Origin: Bacillota bacterium
Lineage (GTDB): Bacteria > Bacillota > Bacilli > Alicyclobacillales > SLC66
Length of the DNA: 5,203 nt
Reading direction: 5' to 3'
Assembly (NCBI GenBank): GCA_021797415.1
Contig: JAJZZT010000178.1
Span: 1-5,203 of the forward strand
The translations under genes and the position numbers were made by a program. Below the pieces are notes generated by a model. It was not told the DNA's origin. It ran no database searches and saw nothing but the letters and a program-made list of their open reading frames with translations. Positions within the stretch are counted from its first letter, which is position 1; each line of letters opens with the position of its first letter. Positions 1 through 4,611 of the stretch are shown here, piece after piece.

Positions 1-281
1 CGTGGAATCCCAGGGGTTAAGCAAGCCCAGAACAAAGACAAGTACCAAAAGATAGCCCGCTTGACCCCCTCCTGGCGCTTCGCGCCCAGGAAAGGGAATG
101 CGCGGGCAGTTCGTTCAAAAGGAAGAGAGAACACTCGTGTAATGCGTCAAATTCGACACACAGCACTAAGAACTGACCACGCCAGTAATACAGATACCAC
201 AGTGTGAACGTTCGTTTTCGTCTCACAAGCAAAACAAGAACGATTATCGAGATAATTATAGATGATCGTGGCGCAAAAAAG
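1..281. other. left flank without a confident gene
   Basis: I see no convincing gene here. One plus-strand frame (positions 2-55) is open from the edge and ends at a TAG at 53-55 after a basic, Ser/Thr/Lys-rich tail ending TSTKR, which could be the last 17 codons of a gene entering from the left, but nothing confirms it. Another plus-strand frame is open from position 1 to 207 without recognisable features. The segment is more AT-rich from about 110 to 281 and holds the hairpin at 70-91. Downstream of the minus-strand operon (left of 282) there is only a weak AT-rich hairpin (ATTATC-GA-GATAAT, 243-256) and no clear intrinsic terminator. Confidence 0.4.
70..91. repeat. strong GC-rich hairpin
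   Basis: CCTGGCGC and GCGCCCAGG pair around a TTC loop with one bulged base, giving a compact stem. An outer pair GCCCGC (55-60) and GCGGGC (102-107) encloses it, so a larger folded RNA or cruciform is possible. No T-run follows on either strand, so it is not a standard Rho-independent terminator, though it could close transcription from a gene to the left or form part of a mobile-element end. Confidence 0.4.
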
Positions 282-659
282 TCATTCGCGTTCACGTTCC
301 ACCTGCATCAGCCCGGCTACGGGGATGGGGATTGTCCGCCCCTCTACACGCAAATAAACGCGCTGCTCCCGGGAATCCAACTTCTCCACCGTTCCCGTCC
401 AGGTTCGCGCAGGCGCGCCCTTTTGCAGCACGGCGCAAAGAGTTGCCGGAAAACCCTCTTCATGCGCCGCGGCCAACAATTCCTCCGCCTCTTGCCGTGC
501 GAATTCGTCCAGTGGATGTCCGTATTGTGCATCGGTCGGTTCGTCGGCCCCACTCTTGCCGCCTGATCCGGCCTCCCGTTCGATCATCAGGGCCCGGTGC
601 TCGGGCAGGATAATCCGCATGGCCGCAAAGACGTTCTCCCCTCTTTGAATTTGCGTCAT
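282..659 (-). CDS. YolD-like protein, partner of the Y-family polymerase
   Basis: This encodes a 125-aa protein. The N-terminal part has RGENVFAAM followed by ILPEH (residues 17-21), matching the RGMxxWxPFxxLPEH-like opening of YolD-like proteins. The C-terminal half (about 50-125) has a helical stretch rich in Glu and Ala and then a small beta-rich domain with TGTVEKLD (88-95) and VYLRVEGRTIPIP (101-113), as in the family. YolD-like proteins are typically encoded beside UvrX/UmuC-type polymerases in Bacillota; their molecular role is poorly known, with a UmuD-like accessory role proposed. The ATG at 659 overlaps the polymerase TGA as ATGA, implying translational coupling, and a GGGGGG tract precedes it. 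A longer in-frame start at 722 lies deep inside the polymerase gene and is less likely. YolD genes commonly lie upstream of the polymerase, whereas here it follows. The central linker (about 28-48) is Gly/Asp-rich and may be variable. Confidence 0.82.
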   Translation of the reverse strand: MTQIQRGENVFAAMRIILPEHRALMIEREAGSGGKSGADEPTDAQYGHPLDEFARQEAEELLAAAHEEGFPATLCAVLQKGAPARTWTGTVEKLDSREQRVYLRVEGRTIPIPVAGLMQVERERE

Positions 660-1909
660 GCCCAGTGCCCCCCGATCTTGTGGCTGCGATCCAGCAGTTG
701 CCCGGCCTGCGTGAGGCTGCACGCGCGAAAGAGGGCCGTCTCCCCAAAGCGGTCCTGAATCTCGTCAACCACTTGTGTGACGCGCGCCAGCTTGACGGCA
801 TCGTCGAACAAGGACAGCTGAATGGCGGCGGCCGGCCGCAGGTCGTCGAGCGATACGCCGATCGTGCGCACGCCGTGACCGTCCCAGTGCCGGTCCAGCA
901 ATTGACGCAGGGCAGGATAGAGCGCATGCGACGCATCCGCGTACCGGTCGAGGGTCTTGGCCCGATAGAAGCCCCCTTCAAACCCGGCGTAGGTCAGCCC
1001 CAACCCCACCCGCCGCCCGGCCATCCCCGCCTTGCGCACGCGCCGGCACACCTCGTCGAGCAACTCCAGGATCACCACCAGCAGGTCAGCGCGATCGAAA
1101 AAGTCCCGCGACAATGTTGTGCGATGCGAGTAACTCTTGTGCGGCGCCTGGTATGAGTCCGGACTGATCGGGGACATATCGATCCCGTTCGCCCAATCGC
1201 CGATGAGATCACCCCACGCGCCAAAACGCTGGCGCAGCCGGCCGGCCGGGACGCGAGCGACATCGCCGATCGTTTGGCAGTGAAACTCGTCGTGCAGGAT
1301 CTGTGCGCGCTTCTTGAGCCCCCACATCTCGAAGACGGACAGATTGTGGATGACGGCCGGCACGTCTTCCTCATGCCACCAGAGCACCCCGCCCGGCACC
1401 CTTTTGGCCTGCCGATTCGCCATTTTGGCCAGCCACTTGTTCGGAGCCAGTCCCACACGGCAGCGGATGCGAAACTGGTCCCACACGCGGTCTTGAAACG
1501 CGTGCGCCGATGCGGCCGGATCGGGAAACAGGTCCGATGGATACGGCAGCGCAAAGAACCCCTCGTCCACCGAGAACTGCTCCTGCAGCGGGAACATCTC
1601 GCGCATGACCTCCTGAATCCCGACACTGACCTCCAGATAAAAGCGCATGCGCGGACGCACCACCACGAGATCCGGCGCCAAACGCAACGCCTCGCCCAAG
1701 CGCATGGCCGTGGTGATCCCCTTTTGTTTTGCAGCTGGCGTGGCGGCCAAGATGATGCCGGACCGCCGCTGTGGATCGCCTGCCACCACCAGCGCGGGGT
1801 CCGAGGAATCGTCTCCCTGCGTGCGCCGGGCCGCAAACGCCGGGCGCGACGCGACCTCGCACGAGGCGTAGAAACTCTGCATGTCCGCCAAACCGTAGAT
1901 CAGGGCCAT
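656..1909 (-). CDS. Y-family DNA polymerase (UvrX/DinB/UmuC type)
   Basis: This 417-aa protein is a full-length error-prone translesion DNA polymerase that should extend primers past damaged template bases. Residues 7-18 (LADMQSFYASCE) carry the first catalytic Asp (D9) and, by alignment to Dpo4, the aromatic steric-gate position (Y14). SGIILAATPAAKQKGI (50-65) is the fingers signature and SVDEGF (113-118) supplies the catalytic pair D115-E116. VGLAPNKWLAKMA (152-164) is the conserved NKxLAK motif of the palm. The C-terminal little-finger region ends with QLSLF (364-368), a textbook beta-clamp-binding pentapeptide, followed by the RFG...SLT...GGH ending typical of UvrX-like proteins. All catalytic residues are present, so it looks functional. 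The ATG at 1909 overlaps the preceding 81-aa gene by 10 bases, and the TGA overlaps the YolD-like start, so three genes are probably made from one mRNA. UvrX and plasmid- or phage-borne UmuC-like proteins are the closest named types; the exact subgroup cannot be fixed by eye. Confidence 0.95.
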   Translation of the reverse strand: MALIYGLADMQSFYASCEVASRPAFAARRTQGDDSSDPALVVAGDPQRRSGIILAATPAAKQKGITTAMRLGEALRLAPDLVVVRPRMRFYLEVSVGIQEVMREMFPLQEQFSVDEGFFALPYPSDLFPDPAASAHAFQDRVWDQFRIRCRVGLAPNKWLAKMANRQAKRVPGGVLWWHEEDVPAVIHNLSVFEMWGLKKRAQILHDEFHCQTIGDVARVPAGRLRQRFGAWGDLIGDWANGIDMSPISPDSYQAPHKSYSHRTTLSRDFFDRADLLVVILELLDEVCRRVRKAGMAGRRVGLGLTYAGFEGGFYRAKTLDRYADASHALYPALRQLLDRHWDGHGVRTIGVSLDDLRPAAAIQLSLFDDAVKLARVTQVVDEIQDRFGETALFRACSLTQAGQLLDRSHKIGGHWA

Positions 1910-2145
1910 GATTCGATCCGCCCCGCCGCCTCCGCGTCCAGCAGGACGCGGGGAAACACCGCCTCGTGGATGCGCCTGGCGTGGCGATACTGGATCCGGA
2001 TGGCGGCGGGCGATTCATCGCGCGCCAGGATCGTGATGTCCTGTTCGCGCAGCGCGGATTGCAGTTCGCGGACCCGGCGCTCCATTTGGTCTCGGGCGGC
2101 TTGGGCTAGCAGCAAACGGCGAAGAGAAGCGGTGGGAGTGGCCAT
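1900..2145 (-). CDS. small helical protein of unknown function in the polymerase operon
   Basis: This is an 81-aa protein that I do not recognise. Residues 8-35 are rich in Leu, Ala, Arg, Gln and Glu and look like an amphipathic helix or short coiled coil (LLLAQAARDQMERRVRELQ). The second half contains RIQYRHARRIHEAVFPRVL and is basic. There is no signal peptide or membrane segment. The ATG at 2145 is chosen because GGGGAGG (2159-2153) sits 7 bases upstream; a start at 2187 has no such site and would add 14 unrelated residues. Its TGA overlaps the polymerase start by 10 bases, so translation is probably coupled and stoichiometry linked. An accessory or regulatory role for the polymerase is a guess from position only; it does not resemble UmuD or ImuA. 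Confidence 0.72.
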   Translation of the reverse strand: MATPTASLRRLLLAQAARDQMERRVRELQSALREQDITILARDESPAAIRIQYRHARRIHEAVFPRVLLDAEAAGRIESWP

Positions 2146-2152
2146 CAAGGAA

Positions 2153-2159
2153 CCTCCCC
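2153..2159 (-). promoter_or_regulatory. ribosome binding site of the 81-aa gene
   Basis: GGGGAGG lies 7 bases before the ATG at 2145 and decides this start over the longer reading frame beginning at 2187. Confidence 0.7.
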
Positions 2160-2233
2160 AAAGTGCAGGATGGACGGATGCAGGCATGGTGTCGTGCGTG
2201 TTGCGGCGTATATCCCCTGTGGGGTCCAGGACG
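2160..2233 (-). promoter_or_regulatory. intergenic region between repressor and polymerase operon
   Basis: This short gap could carry the operon promoter or operator, or the genes may be transcribed through from the repressor. A small inverted repeat CCCC-TGT-GGGG lies at about 2215-2225 and a TATACG next to it could be a weak -10 with a GTGACG 19 bases further upstream. The spacing is poor and there is no DinR/LexA-type box (CGAAC-N4-GTTCG), so I assign no definite promoter. Confidence 0.25.
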
Positions 2234-2926
2234 TCACTTCACGTCCCCGAGCAGTTTGATTGCTTTGCCCACAATCCGGATGCGCGATGGATCATAGGCG
2301 ACCGCCTCCAGCGTGGGGTTTTCCGGCTTGAGCGTGATGGCCCCAGGACCAAATAGCACGCGCTTGAGCGTGGCGTTTTCGCCGTCGATGGAAACGGCTG
2401 CGATTTCACCGTTTTCCACCTTGGGCTGAAGACGGATCAGAACCAGCGTTCCCGGGACGATCCCGACGCCGATCATGGAGTCGCCTTTGGCACGCAACCA
2501 TACATACTCCCCTCCGCTGAGATTCACGAGGGACGTGTCCACCGGCTGGCTGCCCAAGCGGTGTTCTTCCGTCAGGGACGGCGGGCCGCACGGAATCTCC
2601 GCCACAATCGGGATCTCGCGGATCGGGCCTGGAGAAAGGGCCTCATAGTCCGCTTTTCCCTCAATCGAGAAGGTTCGCCGATCGACTTGATTCGCAACGG
2701 ATGCCCCCAAAGACTCTTCGAAGAGAACGCCTGTTCCCCGGTTGACAAGATCGTCCAAAGTGACCTCGAAGAAAGAGGCGAATTTTCTTAGAGTCTCCAC
2801 ATCGGGTTCGCGTTTTCCAATTTCGTACATCGAAATCCGACCCCGTGTCAAGCCGAGTTTTTCAGCCAGTTGCTCCTGCGTCAGGCCGTGTTTCTTTCGA
2901 AGCGCTTGGATTTCAATCAGAACCAG
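2234..2926 (-). CDS. XRE-S24 self-cleaving repressor (LexA/CI/UmuD-like)
   Basis: This is a DNA-binding repressor with a LexA-type autoproteolytic domain, about 230 aa from the start used here. An XRE helix-turn-helix covers about residues 5-60 (LRKKHGLTQEQLAEKLGLT and ISMYEIGKREP). The S24 peptidase domain follows a linker: the expected cleavage site is Cys113-Gly114 in AEIPCGPP, the nucleophile is Ser150 in GDSM and the general base is Lys188 in ATLKRV. The spacings (37 and 38 residues) match LexA and UmuD closely. By family knowledge, RecA filaments formed on damaged DNA would stimulate self-cleavage and relieve repression. The start is uncertain: the strong site GGGAGGGG (2940-2933) points to a CTG at 2926, giving an N terminus of normal XRE length. 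ATG codons at 2953 and 2977 are in frame, but the first lacks a ribosome site and the second lies inside the promoter. It lies directly upstream of the polymerase operon on the same strand. Confidence 0.93.
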   Translation of the reverse strand: MVLIEIQALRKKHGLTQEQLAEKLGLTRGRISMYEIGKREPDVETLRKFASFFEVTLDDLVNRGTGVLFEESLGASVANQVDRRTFSIEGKADYEALSPGPIREIPIVAEIPCGPPSLTEEHRLGSQPVDTSLVNLSGGEYVWLRAKGDSMIGVGIVPGTLVLIRLQPKVENGEIAAVSIDGENATLKRVLFGPGAITLKPENPTLEAVAYDPSRIRIVGKAIKLLGDVK

Positions 2927-2932
2927 GCTTCT

Positions 2933-2940
2933 CCCCTCCC
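2933..2940 (-). promoter_or_regulatory. ribosome binding site deciding the repressor start
   Basis: GGGAGGGG lies 6 bases before CTG at 2926 (8 from the GGAGG core). It lies downstream of both in-frame ATG codons, so it argues for a non-ATG start. Confidence 0.55.
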
Positions 2941-2954
2941 GGAAGAGCAACATA

Positions 2955-2976
2955 TTGTTACAAGGACAGTATAGCA
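2955..2976 (-). promoter_or_regulatory. extended -10 promoter and possible operator of the repressor gene
   Basis: On the minus strand TGCTATACT (2976-2968) is a good extended -10 element (TG-N-TATAAT type). No good -35 hexamer lies at the usual distance, which suits an extended -10 promoter. Just downstream, TTGTTACAA (2955-2963) is a 9-bp palindrome around the expected transcription start and could be an operator half for autoregulation. The promoter overlaps the ATG at 2977, which excludes that ATG as start of this transcript. Confidence 0.5.
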
Positions 2977-3198
2977 TCGTTTCGTTGCAAATATAAGTCT
3001 ACACCGCAAGCGTCTGCGTCGACGAAATGTTATGGCGAAGGGACGCAGGATACAGTGCCCTTGCGCCCGTCGCCGATATCACTCCGGCCAGATGTCCTCG
3101 ACGCGCAGCCCCAGCACTCGCGCAATCCGCTTGGCCACCGGCAACGTCGGCGTGCGCTTGCCCCGCACGATGTCGCTGAGTGCCTGGTCGGTGGATCG

Positions 3199-3205
3199 CC
3201 CCCCC
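3199..3205. repeat. C7 homopolymer tract at the frameshift
   Basis: Seven C on the plus strand (G on the coding strand of the XRE gene) lie exactly where the two halves of the helix-turn-helix change frame. Tracts of this kind slip easily in replication and in sequencing. Confidence 0.7.
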
Positions 3206-3265
3206 GACGCGCCAGCCACGTCTGCTTGATCCCACACAGAGGATGCCGGATGCACCATCGGCAAA

Positions 3266-3272
3266 AAGGGGG
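3266..3272 (+). promoter_or_regulatory. ribosome binding site of the sigma-like ORF
   Basis: AAGGGGG lies 7 bases before the ATG at 3280 and supports that start against the much longer open frame that begins at 2845, which only runs antisense through the repressor and XRE genes. Confidence 0.55.
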
Positions 3273-3279
3273 CCGTTCC

Positions 3280-3816
3280 ATGAGCGTCGATCCGTCGTCA
3301 GGCGTCGCCTGGTGTCACTGCGTGATTCGCCATGCGGTCATCACGGAGGTTCGCAGGAGACGCCATCGTCACCGGGAGATTCCGCTGTCCTGTCTGAGCG
3401 AGGTGGACCGCGTGTCGGAATGGGAGGCCGTCCCCTCCGAGGGGGCGGTCCGGGATTTTTCCGACAGCGAGGTGCGACTGTTTCTGCGCTGTCTGCCCCA
3501 AGCGGAGCAAGCGGTGTTGCGCCTGCTGTACCTGTCGGGACTGACGCAAAGCAAAGCGGCGGACCGGTTGGGCTGGCGCCAGCAACAGGTCAGCCGGCTG
3601 CACCGGCTGCACTGGCTTCGTTGCGCCACTCTCTTGAAGAAAAGGCGGGATGGGGGCATGGAACAAGGAGCCGACGAACAGGCGGAGATTTCGGCATTGA
3701 TGAAACGGATTCAAGGCGGGGATGCGACGGCGCTGGCGGAGTGGTTCCGCCGGTTGGACCCCTTCATACGACGCCAGGCCCAGGTGCAGGGCCGGGCGGA
3801 TGAGGATGTGATGTGA
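3280..3816 (+). CDS. sigma-factor-like protein: region 4 followed by a truncated region 2-like domain
   Basis: This 178-aa ORF probably directs RNA polymerase to a small set of promoters. After a basic segment with RRRRHRHREIPLS (24-36), residues 60-118 form a sigma-70 region 4: LPQAEQAVLRLLYLSGLTQ then a helix-turn-helix with AADRLGWRQQQVSRL. From about residue 135 a second domain begins (ISALMKRIQGGDATALAEWF, PFIRRQA), which resembles the region 2-like HTH proteins such as RsoA (YvrHa). In B. subtilis SigO and RsoA are separate proteins forming one two-part sigma factor; here the two parts share one frame, with region 4 first. Met127 (3658) could be an internal start for the second part, though its ribosome site is only modest. 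The region 2 part stops early at TGA 3814-3816 because of a likely 5-bp duplication. UviA- and Xpf-like phage or bacteriocin sigma factors are alternatives. It lies upstream of a small membrane protein gene on the same strand. Confidence 0.8.
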   Translation: MSVDPSSGVAWCHCVIRHAVITEVRRRRHRHREIPLSCLSEVDRVSEWEAVPSEGAVRDFSDSEVRLFLRCLPQAEQAVLRLLYLSGLTQSKAADRLGWRQQQVSRLHRLHWLRCATLLKKRRDGGMEQGADEQAEISALMKRIQGGDATALAEWFRRLDPFIRRQAQVQGRADEDVM

Positions 3817-3875
3817 TTCAGCGGATTCATCTGGTCCTGTGGCAAGCGCTTATTCCGCCGAACCCGCGGAAGTAA
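3658..3875 (+). pseudogene. RsoA-like sigma region 2 domain, frameshifted
   Basis: The domain starts near Met at 3658 (MEQGADEQAEI) and runs to DEDV, after which the present frame stops. The next frame continues with IQRIHLVLWQALIPP and ends at TAA 3873-3875. Removing one copy of the tandem GTGAT (3808-3812, 3813-3817) gives DEDVIQRIHLVLWQAL, which matches the DxEDLVQEVFLRLWRAL pattern of sigma region 2 with exact spacing. This strongly suggests that the duplication broke the gene recently. The restored stand-alone protein would be about 70 aa, close to the size of RsoA (79 aa). Whether the two domains are naturally fused or were two adjacent genes that lost a stop codon is unclear. Confidence 0.65.
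3808..3817 (+). repeat. 5-bp tandem duplication GTGATGTGAT
   Basis: Two perfect copies of GTGAT lie end to end directly before the premature TGA. One copy fewer restores the sigma region 2 reading frame. Confidence 0.75.
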
Positions 3876-3910
3876 ACTGTCCGCGCGTCGGGCCCATCAT
3901 CTACCGGACG

Positions 3911-3919
3911 AAGGGAGGG
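3911..3919 (+). promoter_or_regulatory. ribosome binding site of the membrane protein gene
   Basis: AAGGGAGGG lies 7 bases before TTG at 3927 and makes this TTG the start in preference to any other codon nearby. Confidence 0.7.
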
Positions 3920-3926
3920 AACGATC

Positions 3927-4283
3927 TTGTCTACGGTGTCCTGGTTTACCGTGGCCACGTTGCATACCGCCGCCGGCGCCAGCCTGGCCGTGATGCTGGT
4001 GGTGGAAGGACTCAAGCGCATCCCGGGCGTCCGCCAGATTCCGGCACGGGGCCTCGCGATTCTGGTGGCCGAAGGGCTGTTGGCCGTCCTGTCGCCGCCG
4101 GAATCGGCCGCGGTGTCCGGGTGGCTCGTGCTGCTGCTCAATGGCCTCTTGGTCGGGACGACCGCCATTGGCGGATGCGGCAACCAGTCTTACTATACCG
4201 CACACCAATGCATGCTGTGGTTGCCTACTCTACTGGCGGTGAAGGGGTTACCGCCATTGGCGGACTTTATGGAGCTGAAATGA
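3927..4283 (+). CDS. small holin-like membrane protein with altered C terminus
   Basis: The TTG start has an excellent ribosome site. The 118-aa product has hydrophobic segments at about residues 10-27 (AAGASLAVMLVVEGL), 42-57 (GLAILVAEGLLAVL) and 62-83 (WLVLLLNGLLVGTTAIGG), separated by a basic loop KRIPGVRQIPAR. Three short membrane segments with a positive loop fit a small phage holin-like or related protein, but no family signature is visible. Position just after a phage-type sigma factor recalls the uviA-uviB pair of Clostridium, where UviB is holin-like; this is an inference from context. From residue 84 onward the protein reads through an 89-bp segment flanked by 15-bp direct repeats; without it the ending would be GGLYGAEMTASIF and then FNAQCGSPFASA, stopping at 4333. 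Which C terminus is original is not certain. Confidence 0.62.
   Translation: MSTVSWFTVATLHTAAGASLAVMLVVEGLKRIPGVRQIPARGLAILVAEGLLAVLSPPESAAVSGWLVLLLNGLLVGTTAIGGCGNQSYYTAHQCMLWLPTLLAVKGLPPLADFMELK
4161..4264 (+). repeat. 15-bp direct repeats bounding an 89-bp segment
   Basis: ACCGCCATTGGCGGA occurs at 4161-4175 and again at 4250-4264, a period of 89 bp. Each copy contains a perfect hyphenated palindrome, CCGCCA-T-TGGCGG. Within the segment GGCAACCA (4179-4186) and TGGTTGCC (4218-4225) form a further 8-bp inverted repeat. Because 89 is not divisible by 3, the segment changes the reading frame of the membrane protein gene. It could be a small insertion or a relic of recombination between the repeats. 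Confidence 0.6.
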
Positions 4284-4405
4284 CCGCCTCCATATTCAAT
4301 GCGCAATGTGGCTCTCCCTTTGCCTCAGCATGACTTGAATTTCGAACGCACATTCGATAACATTGACTTGTTAATTTGGTAGAGCGGGAGAGATTGGTGA
4401 TCTGG
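4284..4405. other. AT-richer junction region without a gene
   Basis: There is no gene between the end of the membrane protein ORF and the transposase remnant. The base composition falls to about the level of the Nudix gene from here on, which suggests a junction between two DNA origins. The region holds the SOS-box-like sequence and an isolated TTGACT (4364-4369) that has no matching -10 hexamer at 16-18 bases. Confidence 0.45.
4343..4356. promoter_or_regulatory. SOS (DinR/LexA) box-like sequence
   Basis: CGAACGCACATTCG matches the Bacillota LexA box CGAAC-N4-GTTCG at nine of ten fixed positions (A for G at the first base of the right half). No clear promoter overlaps it and no intact gene starts close by, so it may be a chance match or a relic. 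Confidence 0.35.
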
Positions 4406-4519
4406 ATGTCTTAAAGCCCGCTGACACTCTTGGAGTTCCAGAGCAAGTTTCCGACAGACGACGCGTGCCGCAATCATCTCTTTGTCATGCGGTGGCCCGA
4501 AGGCTTCCGCTGCCCTCGA
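4406..4519 (+). pseudogene. IS1595-family transposase remnant (zinc-ribbon N terminus)
   Basis: The plus-strand frame reads LTLLEFQSKFPTDDACRNHL, then LFVMRWPEGFRCPR. This is the Zn_Tnp_IS1595-type N terminus (FPxEExCxxYLFxLRWPxGFxCPxC), which normally forms a zinc ribbon before the DDE catalytic domain. An in-frame ATG at 4406 is followed two codons later by TAA (4412-4414), and the homology stops after the Cys-Pro-Arg at 4511-4519, where a second Cys-x-x-Cys knuckle is expected. The rest of the transposase (normally about 250 residues or more in total) is absent. It is therefore a nonfunctional 5' fragment left after an insertion and deletion. No terminal inverted repeats could be assigned. 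Confidence 0.75.
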
Positions 4520-4611
4520 GGATTTATAGAATATCATACTCCCATGTCCTTTGAGGTTAATAGATATAGGATACACAGCAGTGAGATCGCGCTACTGACA
4601 TTCCAGTAAAC

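Larger units (their letters stand above)
3079..3281 (-). pseudogene. frameshifted small XRE-family regulator
   Basis: Two overlapping minus-strand frames together encode a Cro/CI-type helix-turn-helix. The upstream frame gives GIKQTWLARR (codons from about 3233 leftwards), and the downstream frame gives STDQALSDIVRGKRTPTLPV and then AKRIARVLGLRVEDIWPE, ending with TGA at 3079-3081. The switch falls at a run of seven C on the plus strand (3199-3205); eight would join the frames as LARRGGRSTDQALSDI, which fits the family spacing. The frame upstream of GIKQ opens at an ATG at 3281, but its residues (MERPPFCRW...) do not resemble the first XRE helix, so the 5' end may also be lost. It may be a decayed phage-type repressor, a sequencing error in a homopolymer, or a phase-variable gene; I cannot tell which. 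No close promoter or strong ribosome site is evident. Confidence 0.7.

Noticed and set aside
207..221. GAACGTTC palindrome considered as a LexA box
   Set aside because: GAAC and GTTC are directly adjacent rather than separated by four bases, and the spaced version (GAAC-N4-GTTT) has several mismatches.
17..295. Minus-strand frame of 92 codons at the left end
   Set aside because: It begins within the YolD-like gene end, has no ribosome site and a mixed composition without any motif.
204..613. Plus-strand open frames opposite the YolD-like gene
   Set aside because: They are antisense shadows of a coupled operon gene and are very Arg/Pro-rich.
1072..2018. Minus-strand open frames of 254 and 215 codons overlapping the polymerase
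   Set aside because: They are out-of-frame shadows, rich in Arg, Trp, Cys and Ser or in Gly, without motifs; the polymerase frame carries every family motif.
1274..2356. Long plus-strand open frame of 360 codons
   Set aside because: It lies antisense to the polymerase, the 81-aa gene and the end of the repressor. The composition is Arg/His/Pro-rich with no domain, as expected from the opposite strand of GC-rich coding DNA.
2845..3279. N-terminal extension of the sigma-like ORF back to an ATG at 2845
   Set aside because: The extension runs antisense through the repressor start, its promoter and the XRE gene, and shows no family features; the ATG at 3280 has a well-placed ribosome site.
3839..4333. 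164-codon plus-strand frame across the membrane protein gene
   Set aside because: Most of it is an Arg/Gly-rich shadow. Only its last part, after the second 15-bp repeat, may be real as the original C terminus of the membrane protein.
4364..4395. TTGACT as a -35 element of a promoter
   Set aside because: No TATAAT-like hexamer follows at 16-18 bases; the sequence there is GGGAGA-like.
4325..4576. Minus-strand frame of 83 codons
   Set aside because: It lies antisense to the IS1595 remnant, has no ribosome site and no recognisable features.
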